Of a stretch of 64,000 nt of DNA, positions 1-9,534 are shown one piece after another (within the stretch, counting starts at the first letter, position 1; each line of letters begins with the position of its first letter). The DNA is from Apodospora peruviana (taxonomy: Eukaryota; Ascomycota; Sordariomycetes; Sordariales; Lasiosphaeriaceae). A program made the translations under genes and the position numbers. The notes under the pieces are model-generated. The model worked only from the letters and a program-made list of their open reading frames with translations. It searched no databases and was not told where the DNA came from. The stretch covers positions 1,798,001 through 1,862,000 of the forward strand of contig JAUEDM010000007.1 in assembly GCA_033439685.1 (NCBI GenBank), read 5' to 3'.

Positions 1-741
1 ACAGAACAGCCACCACCGCCGGAAGAATCCGTTGACCCCTTCGCCCCGGACCCGCTGGACCCGGAAACCGCCTTCCGCGAGTCCCTCTTCGACGCCATGG
101 CTGACGATGAAGGCGCCGCCTACTGGGAGGGCGTCTACGGTCAGCCCATCCATGTCTACTCGGCGGAGAAGCCCACCGCCGGCGGCAAGCTGGAGCGCAT
201 GACGGACGACGAGTACGCCGCCCACGTGCGCCAGAAGATGTGGGAGAAGACGCACGCCGGCCTGCTCGAGGAGCGCGCGCGCCGTCAAAGGCAAGCCGAG
301 GAGGACAACCGTAAAACGGAAGAGGGCCGCCAAATCGCCGCCGAGATGGAGCGCAGCTTGAGGAGAGGTGAGCAGAGGCGCAAGCGCAGGGTCTGGAAGG
401 AGCTGTGGGATGATTACGTCAAGGCTTGGGCTGGGTGGGAGGGTGAGACGATGGACATCCCGTGGCCTGTTTCGGTGGGCGACGGAGTTGAGGCCTCTGG
501 GGAGGAGAGAGGGAAAGTGATGGCCGAGATGGTGAAGGCGTTTTTTGTCAATGGGCTCAGGTTGGAGGAGATTAGCGAGAAGGAGTTCGCTGCCCGGCTC
601 AAGGAGGAGAGGGTGCGCTGGCACCCGGACAAGATGCAGCAGCGGCTAGGGGGGAAGGTGGAGGAGGGCGTGATGCGGGACGTGACGGCGATATTTCAGG
701 CTATTGATGCGTTGTGGAATGATACCCGGAAGAGTTTATAG
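1..741 (+). CDS. NFKBIL1-like protein, C-terminal part (5' truncated by window)
   Basis: The frame is open from base 1, so the true start lies outside the window; the first in-frame ATG at 97 is internal. The visible 246 residues are highly charged. A long Arg/Glu/Lys-rich helical stretch runs over the middle, followed by a conserved tail with the motif RVRWHPDKMQQRLGG. That J-domain-like WHPDK signature, with the preceding segment of hydrophobic residues spaced by acidic ones, is typical of the C-terminus of fungal proteins annotated as NF-kappa-B inhibitor-like 1. The ankyrin-type region of animal NFKBIL1 is not visible here. The cellular role in fungi is not established; animal NFKBIL1 has been linked to mRNA processing. 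The gene ends at TAG 739-741 and is convergent with the next gene. The family call is by motif recognition only. Confidence 0.72.
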   Translation, partial: TEQPPPPEESVDPFAPDPLDPETAFRESLFDAMADDEGAAYWEGVYGQPIHVYSAEKPTAGGKLERMTDDEYAAHVRQKMWEKTHAGLLEERARRQRQAEEDNRKTEEGRQIAAEMERSLRRGEQRRKRRVWKELWDDYVKAWAGWEGETMDIPWPVSVGDGVEASGEERGKVMAEMVKAFFVNGLRLEEISEKEFAARLKEERVRWHPDKMQQRLGGKVEEGVMRDVTAIFQAIDALWNDTRKSL

Positions 742-1623
742 GTTTGTTTCGTGACAGGTGGTGGATGGTCTGAAAGGATCCGTTTTTTTTGTTATTACCC
801 CTTTTTGGGGACTCTGGGTATGAGACGGCCGCATACGGCTTTATGGTTGATGTTGCTTTACCATTTCAAAATGAAATACCCAAGTAATCGACTTGTCCAT
901 CCCGACTCCGAATCTGATACCTCCTCGCCACTGCATATAATGATTTTGAGCTTCCTTCCCAATGATCGAAAGTGCCACCAAAGGGAATGATGAGAAAATA
1001 CATGACTACTATGATGTCTTGAGTTCATACCAGCCTGACATAATTCCCGAGAGGAGACACTGGCTGGGGCAATCAGTTCGATATGTATTACCTTAGGGAC
1101 AATATGTTTAGTGACCAACACATCTATATCTTCGATATATAGTTTCGAAATATTCCTACATGATTTGTATGTACATACCTAAGAAGGAAGCAATGCATCC
1201 ACCCCGACAGAAAAAGGGGTAGCTATCTTTTGCATTCTTGAGAGGTTGCCTAGTTGTACAACAGAGGCAAAGGACTGATTGGCACAATCATTAGGTCTCG
1301 ACTTGGATTAAGAATATAAACGGGGACATAACATGGCGTACCGTGAGCATGCCAAGCATACAGTGAATGTGTTAGGACTATTAGTTTTTGTACAGCCGTT
1401 CTTGATTAACAACTACATCTCGAGTTTTGTTTGCCTGCTACCTCCCGCGTCCGTCTGATAACCAAGCAACCCAAAAACTTTTTAAAAATGAGAGCCAAAA
1501 CAATGCTTACCCTACCAACCATGATGCATTACAAAAACACCCTTTTCCTCATCCCTCACCAACAAATCAATGTCCTGTATATCCGCCATCCATCCGTCAA
1601 ATGCACCCCGTCGCCCAGGAAAT
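742..1623. other. convergent 3' intergenic region
   Basis: This 882 bp stretch lies between two convergent genes. It contains only short chance reading frames, and I see no splice-consistent coding segment or RNA gene. It is somewhat AT-richer than the flanking coding DNA, as expected for 3' untranslated and spacer sequence. Confidence 0.6.
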
Positions 1624-2183
1624 TTACAAATTAGCAATAACCGCGGCCCCTCCCAAAAGCGCACCAAAAGCTACAGCACCAGTCTTCACCGGAGCAGCCG
1701 CATTCCCACTGGTAGCACTAGCAGCCGACGACTTGGCAGCATCGCTCGCGCTGCTCACCTTGGACGCAATGGAAGATGTATAGTCGCCCAAAGCCGAAGT
1801 GATGGAAGCCCTATCGGACCCGGTGGCCGTGGCAAGCTGCGACGAGAACGACGACAGCTTGCTATCGGCGCTGGACGTCAACGACCCGATCTCGGAGCTG
1901 GCGGCCGAGTTGATGGAGCTCACGACCGAGCCGGCCGAGCTTGAACGGGACGCGAAGGCGGATGACAGAGACGAAGAGACCGAGACCGCAGCCGACGAGA
2001 TTGACGAGGCGGCTGCGTCGGTGGCGCTGGTTGCTGATGCTACCACTGTGGAAGTTTGGGCCTATAATGACATTATGTCGGTTAGATCAGTGGTTGAGGG
2101 TTGAGGATGGGTGGAGTGGGTGGAATAGGACGTACAGCAGCCAGAGAGCCAAAGACAGCGGCGAGGATGGGAGCGTAACGCAT
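1624..2183 (-). CDS. small Ser/Ala-rich secreted GPI-anchored protein
   Basis: Two exons are predicted: 2136-2183 and 1624-2061, with a 74-nt intron (donor GTACGT, branch CTAAC, acceptor TATAG). The product is 161 residues. It starts MRYAPILAAVFGSLAAAQTS, a clear signal peptide with probable cleavage before QTS. The mature part is almost entirely Ser, Ala, Val and Thr with scattered Asp/Lys, and contains no cysteine or tryptophan. The last 18 residues are hydrophobic (AVAFGALLGGAAVIANL), preceded by small residues, as expected for a GPI-attachment signal. The intron sits exactly at the end of the signal-peptide coding part, a common arrangement in fungal secreted proteins. The protein is probably O-glycosylated and attached to plasma membrane or wall. 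No enzymatic domain is visible. The class is secure; the specific function is unknown. Confidence 0.85.
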
Positions 2184-3711
2184 TTTGGCGGTAAAGGTAG
2201 ATTAAACGAGTTGTTTGTTGGTGGTCCTGTTGTTGATGTATCGGAGAGACTAAGAGAGATGGGTAGTTTTGGCTTGATGATAGACAGTTGTTGGTTTGAC
2301 GATGGACAGTTGTTGAGTTGATGAGAAAACAGAGTCTGTCAGCAGATAGGGGGGGGGGGGGGGGGCTCCAGCTTATATGGTGCTTGTTTGCTTGAATTTT
2401 TTGGCTAGCTACAGTCAAACTAACAACAGAGCAGACAGTCCCACGCCCACGCCACCGATGAATTCCTTGCCTATGATCAACAACGAACACTCCAACCGTT
2501 CTTTCCTCCACTCCGAGGTGGACTTGCTCATCACAAAGCCAGCCTTTGTCCCGCACCACAAGAGTCGTCATAGAGTTCAGCCCAGGCGGAGCCACTGGCT
2601 GCAAGCCCCGCCTCGTCAGTGCTATGAGCCACGAACCATGAACTGGTAAGATAGGGCAACCCAGCTAGGCTTGTTCAATATGGAGCATGCTTGTATCCGT
2701 GCACTGGGGACTTGCCTGACGTAGAGAGAGAGGGGAAGTAGTCACACAGAGGCAGCCCATTACCTACGGTAGGCAGGTCATGGCCCCGCGACTGGCTTTG
2801 TCCAACATCAAATCAAGTAGGTAGTTTTATACACTGTGCGGGAGAGAGCTTCGTTGCCGACCGATCTCCAACTACCAAAGTAGTGTCATGACTGCGCGAG
2901 CACGGCTCCTCACCGTTCTCCCGACCCGACTTCCAACAACTTCATCCGGAGCTTCCGGTAAATTAAATAAGCCAGGGGTAACGGGGTCGGCGGGAAGGCA
3001 ACGAGATGCAAACCAAGGCAACCTTGGCAACGGTGGATAGGCAGGGCGAGACGATACAGGCGAGACGATAGAGCCAAGGCAGGAGAAGGGGAGCGGAGAG
3101 CAGCAGTTGGCCAAGCCTGCCTTTGCGTGACGCAAAAAGAGACTTGGGTCATGGAGGGCAAAGTTGCGCGAACTGGTTTTTGCTTCGGTTAGCCCAGACT
3201 ACTGCACGAGTGCGTGTCATTTAGCCACCTACCCAAAACCATCGCCCACACACCGTCATCCCTGCTGCAGCCCGCTCGACCCTGCATGGATCGTGCATGG
3301 AAACCCGTCGAGAAAGACCAAGGAAATCGACGATTGTGGTTGTGCCAGCAGGGATTCCCAACTTTATTTTGACGGCCTCGCCATCTCCACAAAGCTGAAT
3401 GAACGGAGACCGGACGACCCTCTCGGTAAATCCACTGATATGGACCCAGCGCATATTCCATGATGTCACCGTCGTTCGCTAATATGCAACGACTTTCGAT
3501 GCAGTTCCGATTTCGCCATTCCTGCAGCAAAGAATCCATTCTATCCGAAAGCCTTGCATAACTCTCGCGTTGCCCCGAAAAGAGCGTTAATGCTGCTGCA
3601 CAACTCATCTGAGCCCCATGGATTTCGCCGCTGCTGAGACCCGATTGTGTTGACTAGTTGTCCGCTCATATTGATACACTATACCCACATTCGTTATCAT
3701 CGCTGGACTAC
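2184..3711. other. intergenic region with a G17 tract
   Basis: This 1.53 kb region is upstream of the GPI-protein gene and downstream of SIN1, both on the minus strand. It should hold the GPI-protein promoter. A run of 17 G lies about 165 bp upstream of the GPI-protein ATG. A minus-strand reading frame of 139 codons around 3189-3608 has no recognisable features and I do not call it. Confidence 0.55.
2349..2365. repeat. poly(G) tract, 17 nt
   Basis: An uninterrupted run of 17 G is present on the plus strand (C on the minus strand) in the promoter region of the GPI-protein gene. Three other long C/G homopolymers occur in this window. Run length in such tracts is prone to sequencing error. Confidence 0.95.
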
Positions 3712-6281
3712 TCAAACATCTCGGTAAGGAGAAATGCCCTTTTTGAGCTCCTGGACAATCTCAGCTGCGTATTCCGCGCTGCTCGTAACGAAATCGTATC
3801 TCTTGCTTTCAGTGGCCTTATATACGACGACCTGTGTTTTCACTTGGCTTAGTATCGGCTCATGTTGGACTGGACGGCCCACGATCGGCTCGAGTATACA
3901 TACCTTAAAGTTTGCTGGATGCTTCCGAGAGACTTTACAGCCCACCACGTTGCTGAAGTGCACGATGGTCGACTTTCCATCCGAATCGACTAGTTTCCCA
4001 CCAGAGGCAGGCATGATGTGGATGTACTCGCCGTCAATGGCAAAGATCCTCTCCGACATCAACCGCATTGGCTGTTTCCGCCAAACAGTGTACTTTTTGT
4101 AGTTGGGCGTAACGCCAAGCTCGTCCTGCTTGACGACCTCCTTGGCCAGTGGGTGAGTGCCCATGATCTTGGACTTCTTGCTCTTACTCCAGCTTGCGGT
4201 CTCAGAAAACAGAAGTGGTCTGGGCGATGAGCTGCTCGGCGATCCTGTCATGGTGAGAGGGCCATCAGTAGCAAAGCGACGACGGTACAGATCGAGATCT
4301 GTAATATTTCCCAGCGAAGCAACCGTGCGGTCCAGCAACACCACCGTTCCAGAGTGCGGGATCTTGAGCACATGGTTTGCCTTATCAAGCTGCCTTTTCC
4401 GACAGGCGATATCCAGAACCTCATCCATCCAGGTATCGGTCGTGACATCAAGCGTAATCATCTGGCCTGGGGCCACATCAGCTGAATGGATGTGAATCCG
4501 CAGCAACCTCTTTTCACCACGCATCGTGTTCTGGGCGGAGGCAGGTTGGGTCGGCTGAGGCATGTCTGCAAATATGGACGTGCCAGCCCGGTACGTTGTG
4601 TTAAGAACAGGGTTCTCCCGAGGTTGGGGTGGAGGAAACATATTTGCGTCTGGTCGCGGCGTGTTTCGCGGGGTCAATTCGCCATCAGAACCTTCTCCGA
4701 CCTGCTCTTGTTCAAACTGCGGTGTCACCTTTTGATTTTCGGCGAAATCCGACTCGGATGCCTGGGCCAAAGCGAATATGTCATACACATTGGAATTGGA
4801 ACGTGACCTCCCAGCCCTGTTATTTGCCGTGGTAAACGAGGTGAGCTGTTTCTTGCGTTCCAGCGGCGGGAAGTCATCATCAACCTCTCCGTCTTCCTCC
4901 ACCATCCGCAATGTCCACCAGTTTACGTTCAGCTTGTCACTGGGGAGAGACGGCTCAAGCTTCTCTTCGTTATACCGCCACAGACTGAGACCAATGAGGT
5001 CCGAAACAGTCACTGGTCTGTCACCACCCTCGCCTTGATGAACTGTCCGACGAATGAGGACCTCGAATGGCTTCGCAGGGTTCTTGGAAAATGGAGCATA
5101 GATTTTGAGCAAGATGGGGTTAGGATCGCCTTGGCCAGACAGCGATGCGAAGCTGTCGAACGGAAGGACTGGTTTGGTCTTCTTGGCCTTGAGCGCTGCA
5201 GAGAGCAGACTTTTCGGCTGAAGCATGCTGATGGGTCGGACCGCGCTCATGGGCCTTGGCGGGGGCAACTCGCCGACTGATATTTGCAGCGGAGCAGGCA
5301 TAGCAGATTTACGGATGGTTAGTCTCCTTTGGAACTCTCGAGGCGGCGTGCCTACCAGCTGGGTCGAGGGAGATGGATTGATAGGGGCATTGATAGGGTT
5401 GTTGACGGCGTCTAGGATTGACGCAGAGTCGATGCTTCCGATAAACGCCGAAGACATATCGGAAGCATCTGAGTCTTCCTCCTCCTCCTCGAGAAGCTCG
5501 CTCTCCTGCCTTTTGATCCCCATGGTGGGCTCTGCATTCATTTTGGCGGTCAGCTTGGCCGCACGCACTGCGGCGGCTGCCCGACTGGCCTCCCTCTGGC
5601 GGTGAAAACCGGAGGCATCGAACTCGTTCTCAGACGATACCTCGCTGCTGGTCACAGTGTCACGGCGAGCCCGTTCCTTGACGGTCTCAAGGGCCGGCTG
5701 CGAACCTCTCCTGGGGGCGGCACGGGGTGAGGACACGGCCGTAGCCTGGCGTAGATTTGACGACTGGAGCGGCGAGGAGCCAGAGCGATGACGCACCGGC
5801 ATCTTGGAGAATTTAATCTGCTGAGCTGCACGCTGGTCGGGCTCGTCATCGCTTTCGTCGCTAAGGTCACTGCTGTCGTCTTCCTCCATCTGCTCTCGTC
5901 TCCTTCGCCGCTTTGTCGCCAAGGCCTGTCCCATTGTATCATGGCCGCCGCCGGCAAATATGCTTCCTTCTTCTCCCTCATCCTCCAATGCCAGGCCGGT
6001 GACGCGTGGTGCCTGGAAGTACTCGGACGCAACTGCGGTAGGAATTGGAGGTGAATGGGTTCTCTTGATCAGCGCCGGGTTCGGGCGCCAGCCGGTCGAC
6101 TTGAAGGGCGCTGAGTTGAGGAAGCTCTCGTTTAGGGTGAAAAGTCGCTCGCCAACACCATCGGCAACTTCGTTTAGATATCCAGAGCGCAACTGGTACG
6201 TAACCAGACTAAAGAAATAGGTCAGTGACAGGCAACAGGGTAGACGGACATGACCTACTCTTCAACCTGAATGACCGACAT
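3712..6281 (-). CDS. sin1: SIN1/AVO1-type TORC2 subunit
   Basis: Two exons are predicted: a 23-nt first exon (6259-6281) and 3712-6208, separated by a 50-nt intron (GTAGGT, branch CTGAC, TTTAG). The product is 839 residues and begins MSVIQVEDLVTYQLRSGYLN, matching the conserved N-terminus of fungal SIN1 proteins; the block ADGVGERL follows. The middle (about residues 90-340) is acidic and Ser-rich. A CRIM domain covers about residues 345-465 (KTKPVLPFDSF, VNWWTLRMVEEDGEVDDDFP), with the signature acidic loop. A Ras-binding/ubiquitin-like region follows at about 575-655, and a C-terminal PH domain at about 705-835 (YKKYTVWRKQPM to YAAEIVQELKKGI). In the family this subunit recruits AGC-kinase substrates (Ypk/Gad8) to TORC2 and binds membrane lipids through the PH domain. 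It is divergent from the PRCC-like gene, with 461 bp between the start codons. Confidence 0.93.
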
Positions 6282-6742
6282 GGTTGTGGGTGTCGCCGTT
6301 TCATGGAAACAACGGACACCTATACCGCGTTGACGCTAGTGCGCATATCGCGATTGACGACTATAAACCCGTCTGACCATTCAGGGCGGTAATTGCATAG
6401 GAGTTCTGTGTTGAACGAGAAGCCGAACGGGGTCGCGTGCAGGGGCAATGATGCAGTGATGTCGGATACAAGTTGGGGAGTGGAATGCGGATCGTGAACA
6501 AATGTGGGGGAGTGCAGTGAAACACGCCCTGTAAAGTTCCCGAGGCGGCGATCCTTACCTCTAATGTCGGGGGTAGGGGGTCGCGGGGAGCGCTATTCGT
6601 AAGGTATCTTATCGCGCGTCTGCCCCACTGCGACTCCAAACCGAGTTCGACATCGCGAACTTGTCACATTTCCATTTCGTCCAAGTCAATGAACAACGAC
6701 AACGATTAAACGGCAGCCATCACTAACAAAAAAAAAAGCATA
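6282..6742. promoter_or_regulatory. shared divergent promoter of SIN1 and PRCC-like gene
   Basis: These 461 bp separate two divergent start codons, so both promoters must lie here. No classical TATA box or specific operator is convincing. A short A-run (6727-6737) directly precedes the PRCC-like ATG. Confidence 0.6.
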
Positions 6743-8011
6743 ATGGGTCTCGTTGATTACTCCGACTCCGAGTCCGACTCCGCCTCTGAAGTGGTGCAAA
6801 AGCCGGCACCAGCAGCCACACCAGCCACTACAGCAACAGCCAAAAAACCCTTCCAAAAGCTGGTCGATCGCGCCGGCTCCGGCAAGATTGTCGTCAACCT
6901 TCCCAGCGCCGCCGACACGAGAGCAGACCCAAGTACCGGCGACGAACCGCCGGCGAAGCGTGCAAGAACAGTTGGCACTAGTTCCAGCCGCTTCAGCAAC
7001 TTTGGTTCCTTTCTCCCGCCACCCAAGAAGCCAGCGGCAGCAATAGGAAGGTCAGCACCAGAATCATCTTCTGCGTCAGTACAAATGAACAACAAGGCGC
7101 CCGCACTTGGCATTCATTTGAAGACCGGAGCCGAACCAGCCTTCATCAGGGGTGGGCCAGACTCAGACCACGCTGCTGGGGACGAGGGCACAAATGGAAG
7201 TGGTCCATTTCAGTCGGGCCTGAAGCTGCCTCCGCCGAAGATGGGACCAACAATACCGGCAGGAAATAAGACAGAGGAAGAAGTAAAGTTGGTGGGAAAG
7301 CCGTTGATGTTCAGGCCACTATCTGTGTCGAGGAAGCCGGGCCAGAAGAAAAAGAAGGAGGGTGTCAAGGCCGCGGCAGCATCCAGTGCGACCCCCAGCC
7401 CTCAAATATCAACTCAGCAAGAGGTAGCACCACCCCCAAAGAAGAAAGTATCTCTATTCTCCATGGGAGCCGAAGATGGGACAGAGACGACCATAACCAC
7501 AACCGCTACCGCAGATGGTGCCTACAAACCTTTGTTCGCCGGCGCCGCCGAAACCGAGGATGTCATCAGCGACGATGCAGCCCCTGAATATGACGATTAC
7601 CATCAGACTACCACCAGCGCACAGTACCAGAAAAATCAACAACAACAACCTCAAACACAGCAATCCCTCAGTTCCATAGCGGACGACTTATCGCTCTCCA
7701 AAGCTGCCCGGCGGGAACTGTTCGGCCGCAACGGCCCCGACAGCTCGTCTGTCCCCGGTGGTGCCATACCGGCCAATTCACGGATTATCAACTTCAACAT
7801 GGAGCAGGAGTACGCGCACAACGAGGCGCTGCGGACCTCTGGTGCCGCCGACCAGGTCGTCTACAACCCCGTCCGCTCCATCGCGCCGGGCAAGCACAGC
7901 CTCAGGCAGATTGTCAACATGGCACAGAACAACCAGGCCGCGCTCGAAGACAGCTTTGCGGCGGGGAAGAACAATCGCAAGGATGCCGCGGGCAAGTATG
8001 GATGGAAGTAA
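6743..8011 (+). CDS. PRCC family protein (mitotic checkpoint regulator/splicing-associated)
   Basis: This is a single exon encoding 422 residues. It starts MGLVDYSDSESDSASE, the acidic Ser-rich opening typical of PRCC homologues. Low-complexity Pro/Ala/Lys stretches follow, with conserved short blocks (PFQKLVDRAGSGKIVVNLP near residue 38, FGSFLPPPKKP near 87, FRPLSVSR near 190). The last 85 residues carry the conserved PRCC C-terminal domain: INFNMEQEYAHNEALR, YNPVRSIAPGKHSLRQIVNMA and the terminal KDAAGKYGWK. In animals PRCC interacts with the spindle checkpoint protein MAD2B and is found with pre-mRNA splicing factors in the nucleus; the fungal role is inferred from family membership. The ATG has an A-rich leader and no upstream in-frame alternative. 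The terminal motif makes the family call strong. Confidence 0.87.
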   Translation: MGLVDYSDSESDSASEVVQKPAPAATPATTATAKKPFQKLVDRAGSGKIVVNLPSAADTRADPSTGDEPPAKRARTVGTSSSRFSNFGSFLPPPKKPAAAIGRSAPESSSASVQMNNKAPALGIHLKTGAEPAFIRGGPDSDHAAGDEGTNGSGPFQSGLKLPPPKMGPTIPAGNKTEEEVKLVGKPLMFRPLSVSRKPGQKKKKEGVKAAAASSATPSPQISTQQEVAPPPKKKVSLFSMGAEDGTETTITTTATADGAYKPLFAGAAETEDVISDDAAPEYDDYHQTTTSAQYQKNQQQQPQTQQSLSSIADDLSLSKAARRELFGRNGPDSSSVPGGAIPANSRIINFNMEQEYAHNEALRTSGAADQVVYNPVRSIAPGKHSLRQIVNMAQNNQAALEDSFAAGKNNRKDAAGKYGWK

Positions 8012-9534
8012 CCTGGATTGTGTTTGTGTGTGCGATACGACCCACCCAGTTTTACCTACAGGCATGATTCGGCATGGACTTGGTCGCCTTGTTAAAAAGC
8101 CTTGGAAGCTGGAACCTCAGGCAACAACGGAGATGTATTGTCAGAAAAGGAGAAGCGAATTTGATACCCCTTGTTTGAACCCAAAGTCGATCTGTTCTCC
8201 TTTATATTTAGCGTGAAGGCCCATAACAAACACAGATTTCTTAGACCACATACTTTCCTATACCTTTCCACCATACACCATTACCTATCACTGTCTACCC
8301 AACCCCCAAGCTCAAGTAGGTACGCACATCACTTCCAGGTTCCATCCGATCTCAGGTTGACACCACCAACCACCTGCCACGGCTCGATCACTGGCTCACT
8401 GCTCAAATTCAATCCGATCTTCCTCACCTGCCTTGCTGGAGCGCCTGCCGGTCCGCCAGCACCCCCCAAGGAGAGGGAGAGTCCACTGGGTACCTATATC
8501 ATCCAAACTCGCAGGCCATATTCCCGTCAATTAGAGCAGTGGTATTTAGAACTTCGCCTCTAAATAGAACGCGAGTCTACGCCCAGCGCGTAGATTCGAG
8601 CCCTAATTGATTTACTCTTTTTTTCTTTTCTTTCCTTCCCTTTTTTTAATCCTACGCTCGGGCTATCTCCTAGATGACACCTTTTTTTAACCTATGATAT
8701 TCCTTGACACGGGCATTAAAATCCTTTTTCGAGCAAAATGAACGAATGAACAGATGGACCTTGGGTGCTCGCCGAAGAGCAGGGCTCGCTCCTCCAGCGC
8801 AATCTACCGTGCATGATATTTTATTTGTCTCATTCTAGACATGTAAATAAGGTCAAATATATACTAGCCAGCATTGATCAAGGTTGGCTTTGTGACTTGG
8901 ACTGAATGAGACGACGTGGCGTCCGTCGCCTCTTGTCCTCCATCAAGGTCTGCTCACGGTACTAAGTAAACTCAAGCATGCATGCCCACACAAATACCAT
9001 CTTTTCTGCAAAGCTTGCCCACCTGCATGGATCTGCTACGATGAATGAGGTCAGGTCATCAATATACCACGCACATCTAGGTAGCCAGGATTCAGAGAGT
9101 CGAGACGTTAACGGAAGGGACGGCAAACATGTGGAAAAACACACACAAGACATGGAAGACTTACAGGTAAGGTACCTATGTATCAAGGCACCTATGAAGG
9201 TAGCAGGCATCTAGATGAAAGTGTATTTCAATTTTGGTTTCGGGTCTGGTATATCTTCTCAATGTTGTCAAACCCAAGGCGCCCTCATCCAAAAAGCATA
9301 AAAGATATTCAACAAAATGTTATAAGTGAACCAAAAAAAAAACTCCTATGTCACATCCATCCCAAAACACCCCTAAATGAAGATAAACAAGCAGAATGAA
9401 TATACATACAAATAAAACAGGTAAACCCGCCATCGCGCCAAATAACCCATGTGAATCGTAGAATAAAGCCAAATGTCTTTTTGTTGTTCATGTTCATGCA
9501 TATGAATGGAGCTCGCGCTCTTTTGTTTTGGGTG
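8012..9534. other. convergent intergenic region containing a tRNA-like hairpin element
   Basis: This 1.52 kb lies between two convergent genes. The reading frames in it are short and featureless. The only structured element I can see is the tRNA-like block at 8527-8624, described separately. Confidence 0.55.
8527..8624 (+). other. tRNA-like / tRNA-derived element with A box, B box and T7 run
   Basis: Bases 8527-8534 (TCAATTAG) are perfectly complementary to 8603-8610 (CTAATTGA), forming an acceptor-like stem. Inside lie two more perfect hairpins: TTTAGA 8545-8550 with TCTAAA 8559-8564, and TCTACGC 8576-8582 with GCGTAGA 8588-8594. TAGAGCAGTGG at 8532-8542 resembles a pol III A box with one mismatch. 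GATTCGAGCCC at 8593-8603 fits the B-box consensus. A T7 run at 8618-8624 could terminate pol III transcription. The D-stem does not pair and the anticodon-like loop is abnormal, so a functional tRNA is unlikely. A decayed tRNA, a tRNA-derived SINE fragment or a structured ncRNA are the alternatives. Confidence 0.5.

Noticed and set aside
3189..3608. 139-codon minus-strand frame between SIN1 and the GPI-protein gene
   Set aside because: No recognisable motif, weak start context and no splice-linked continuation.
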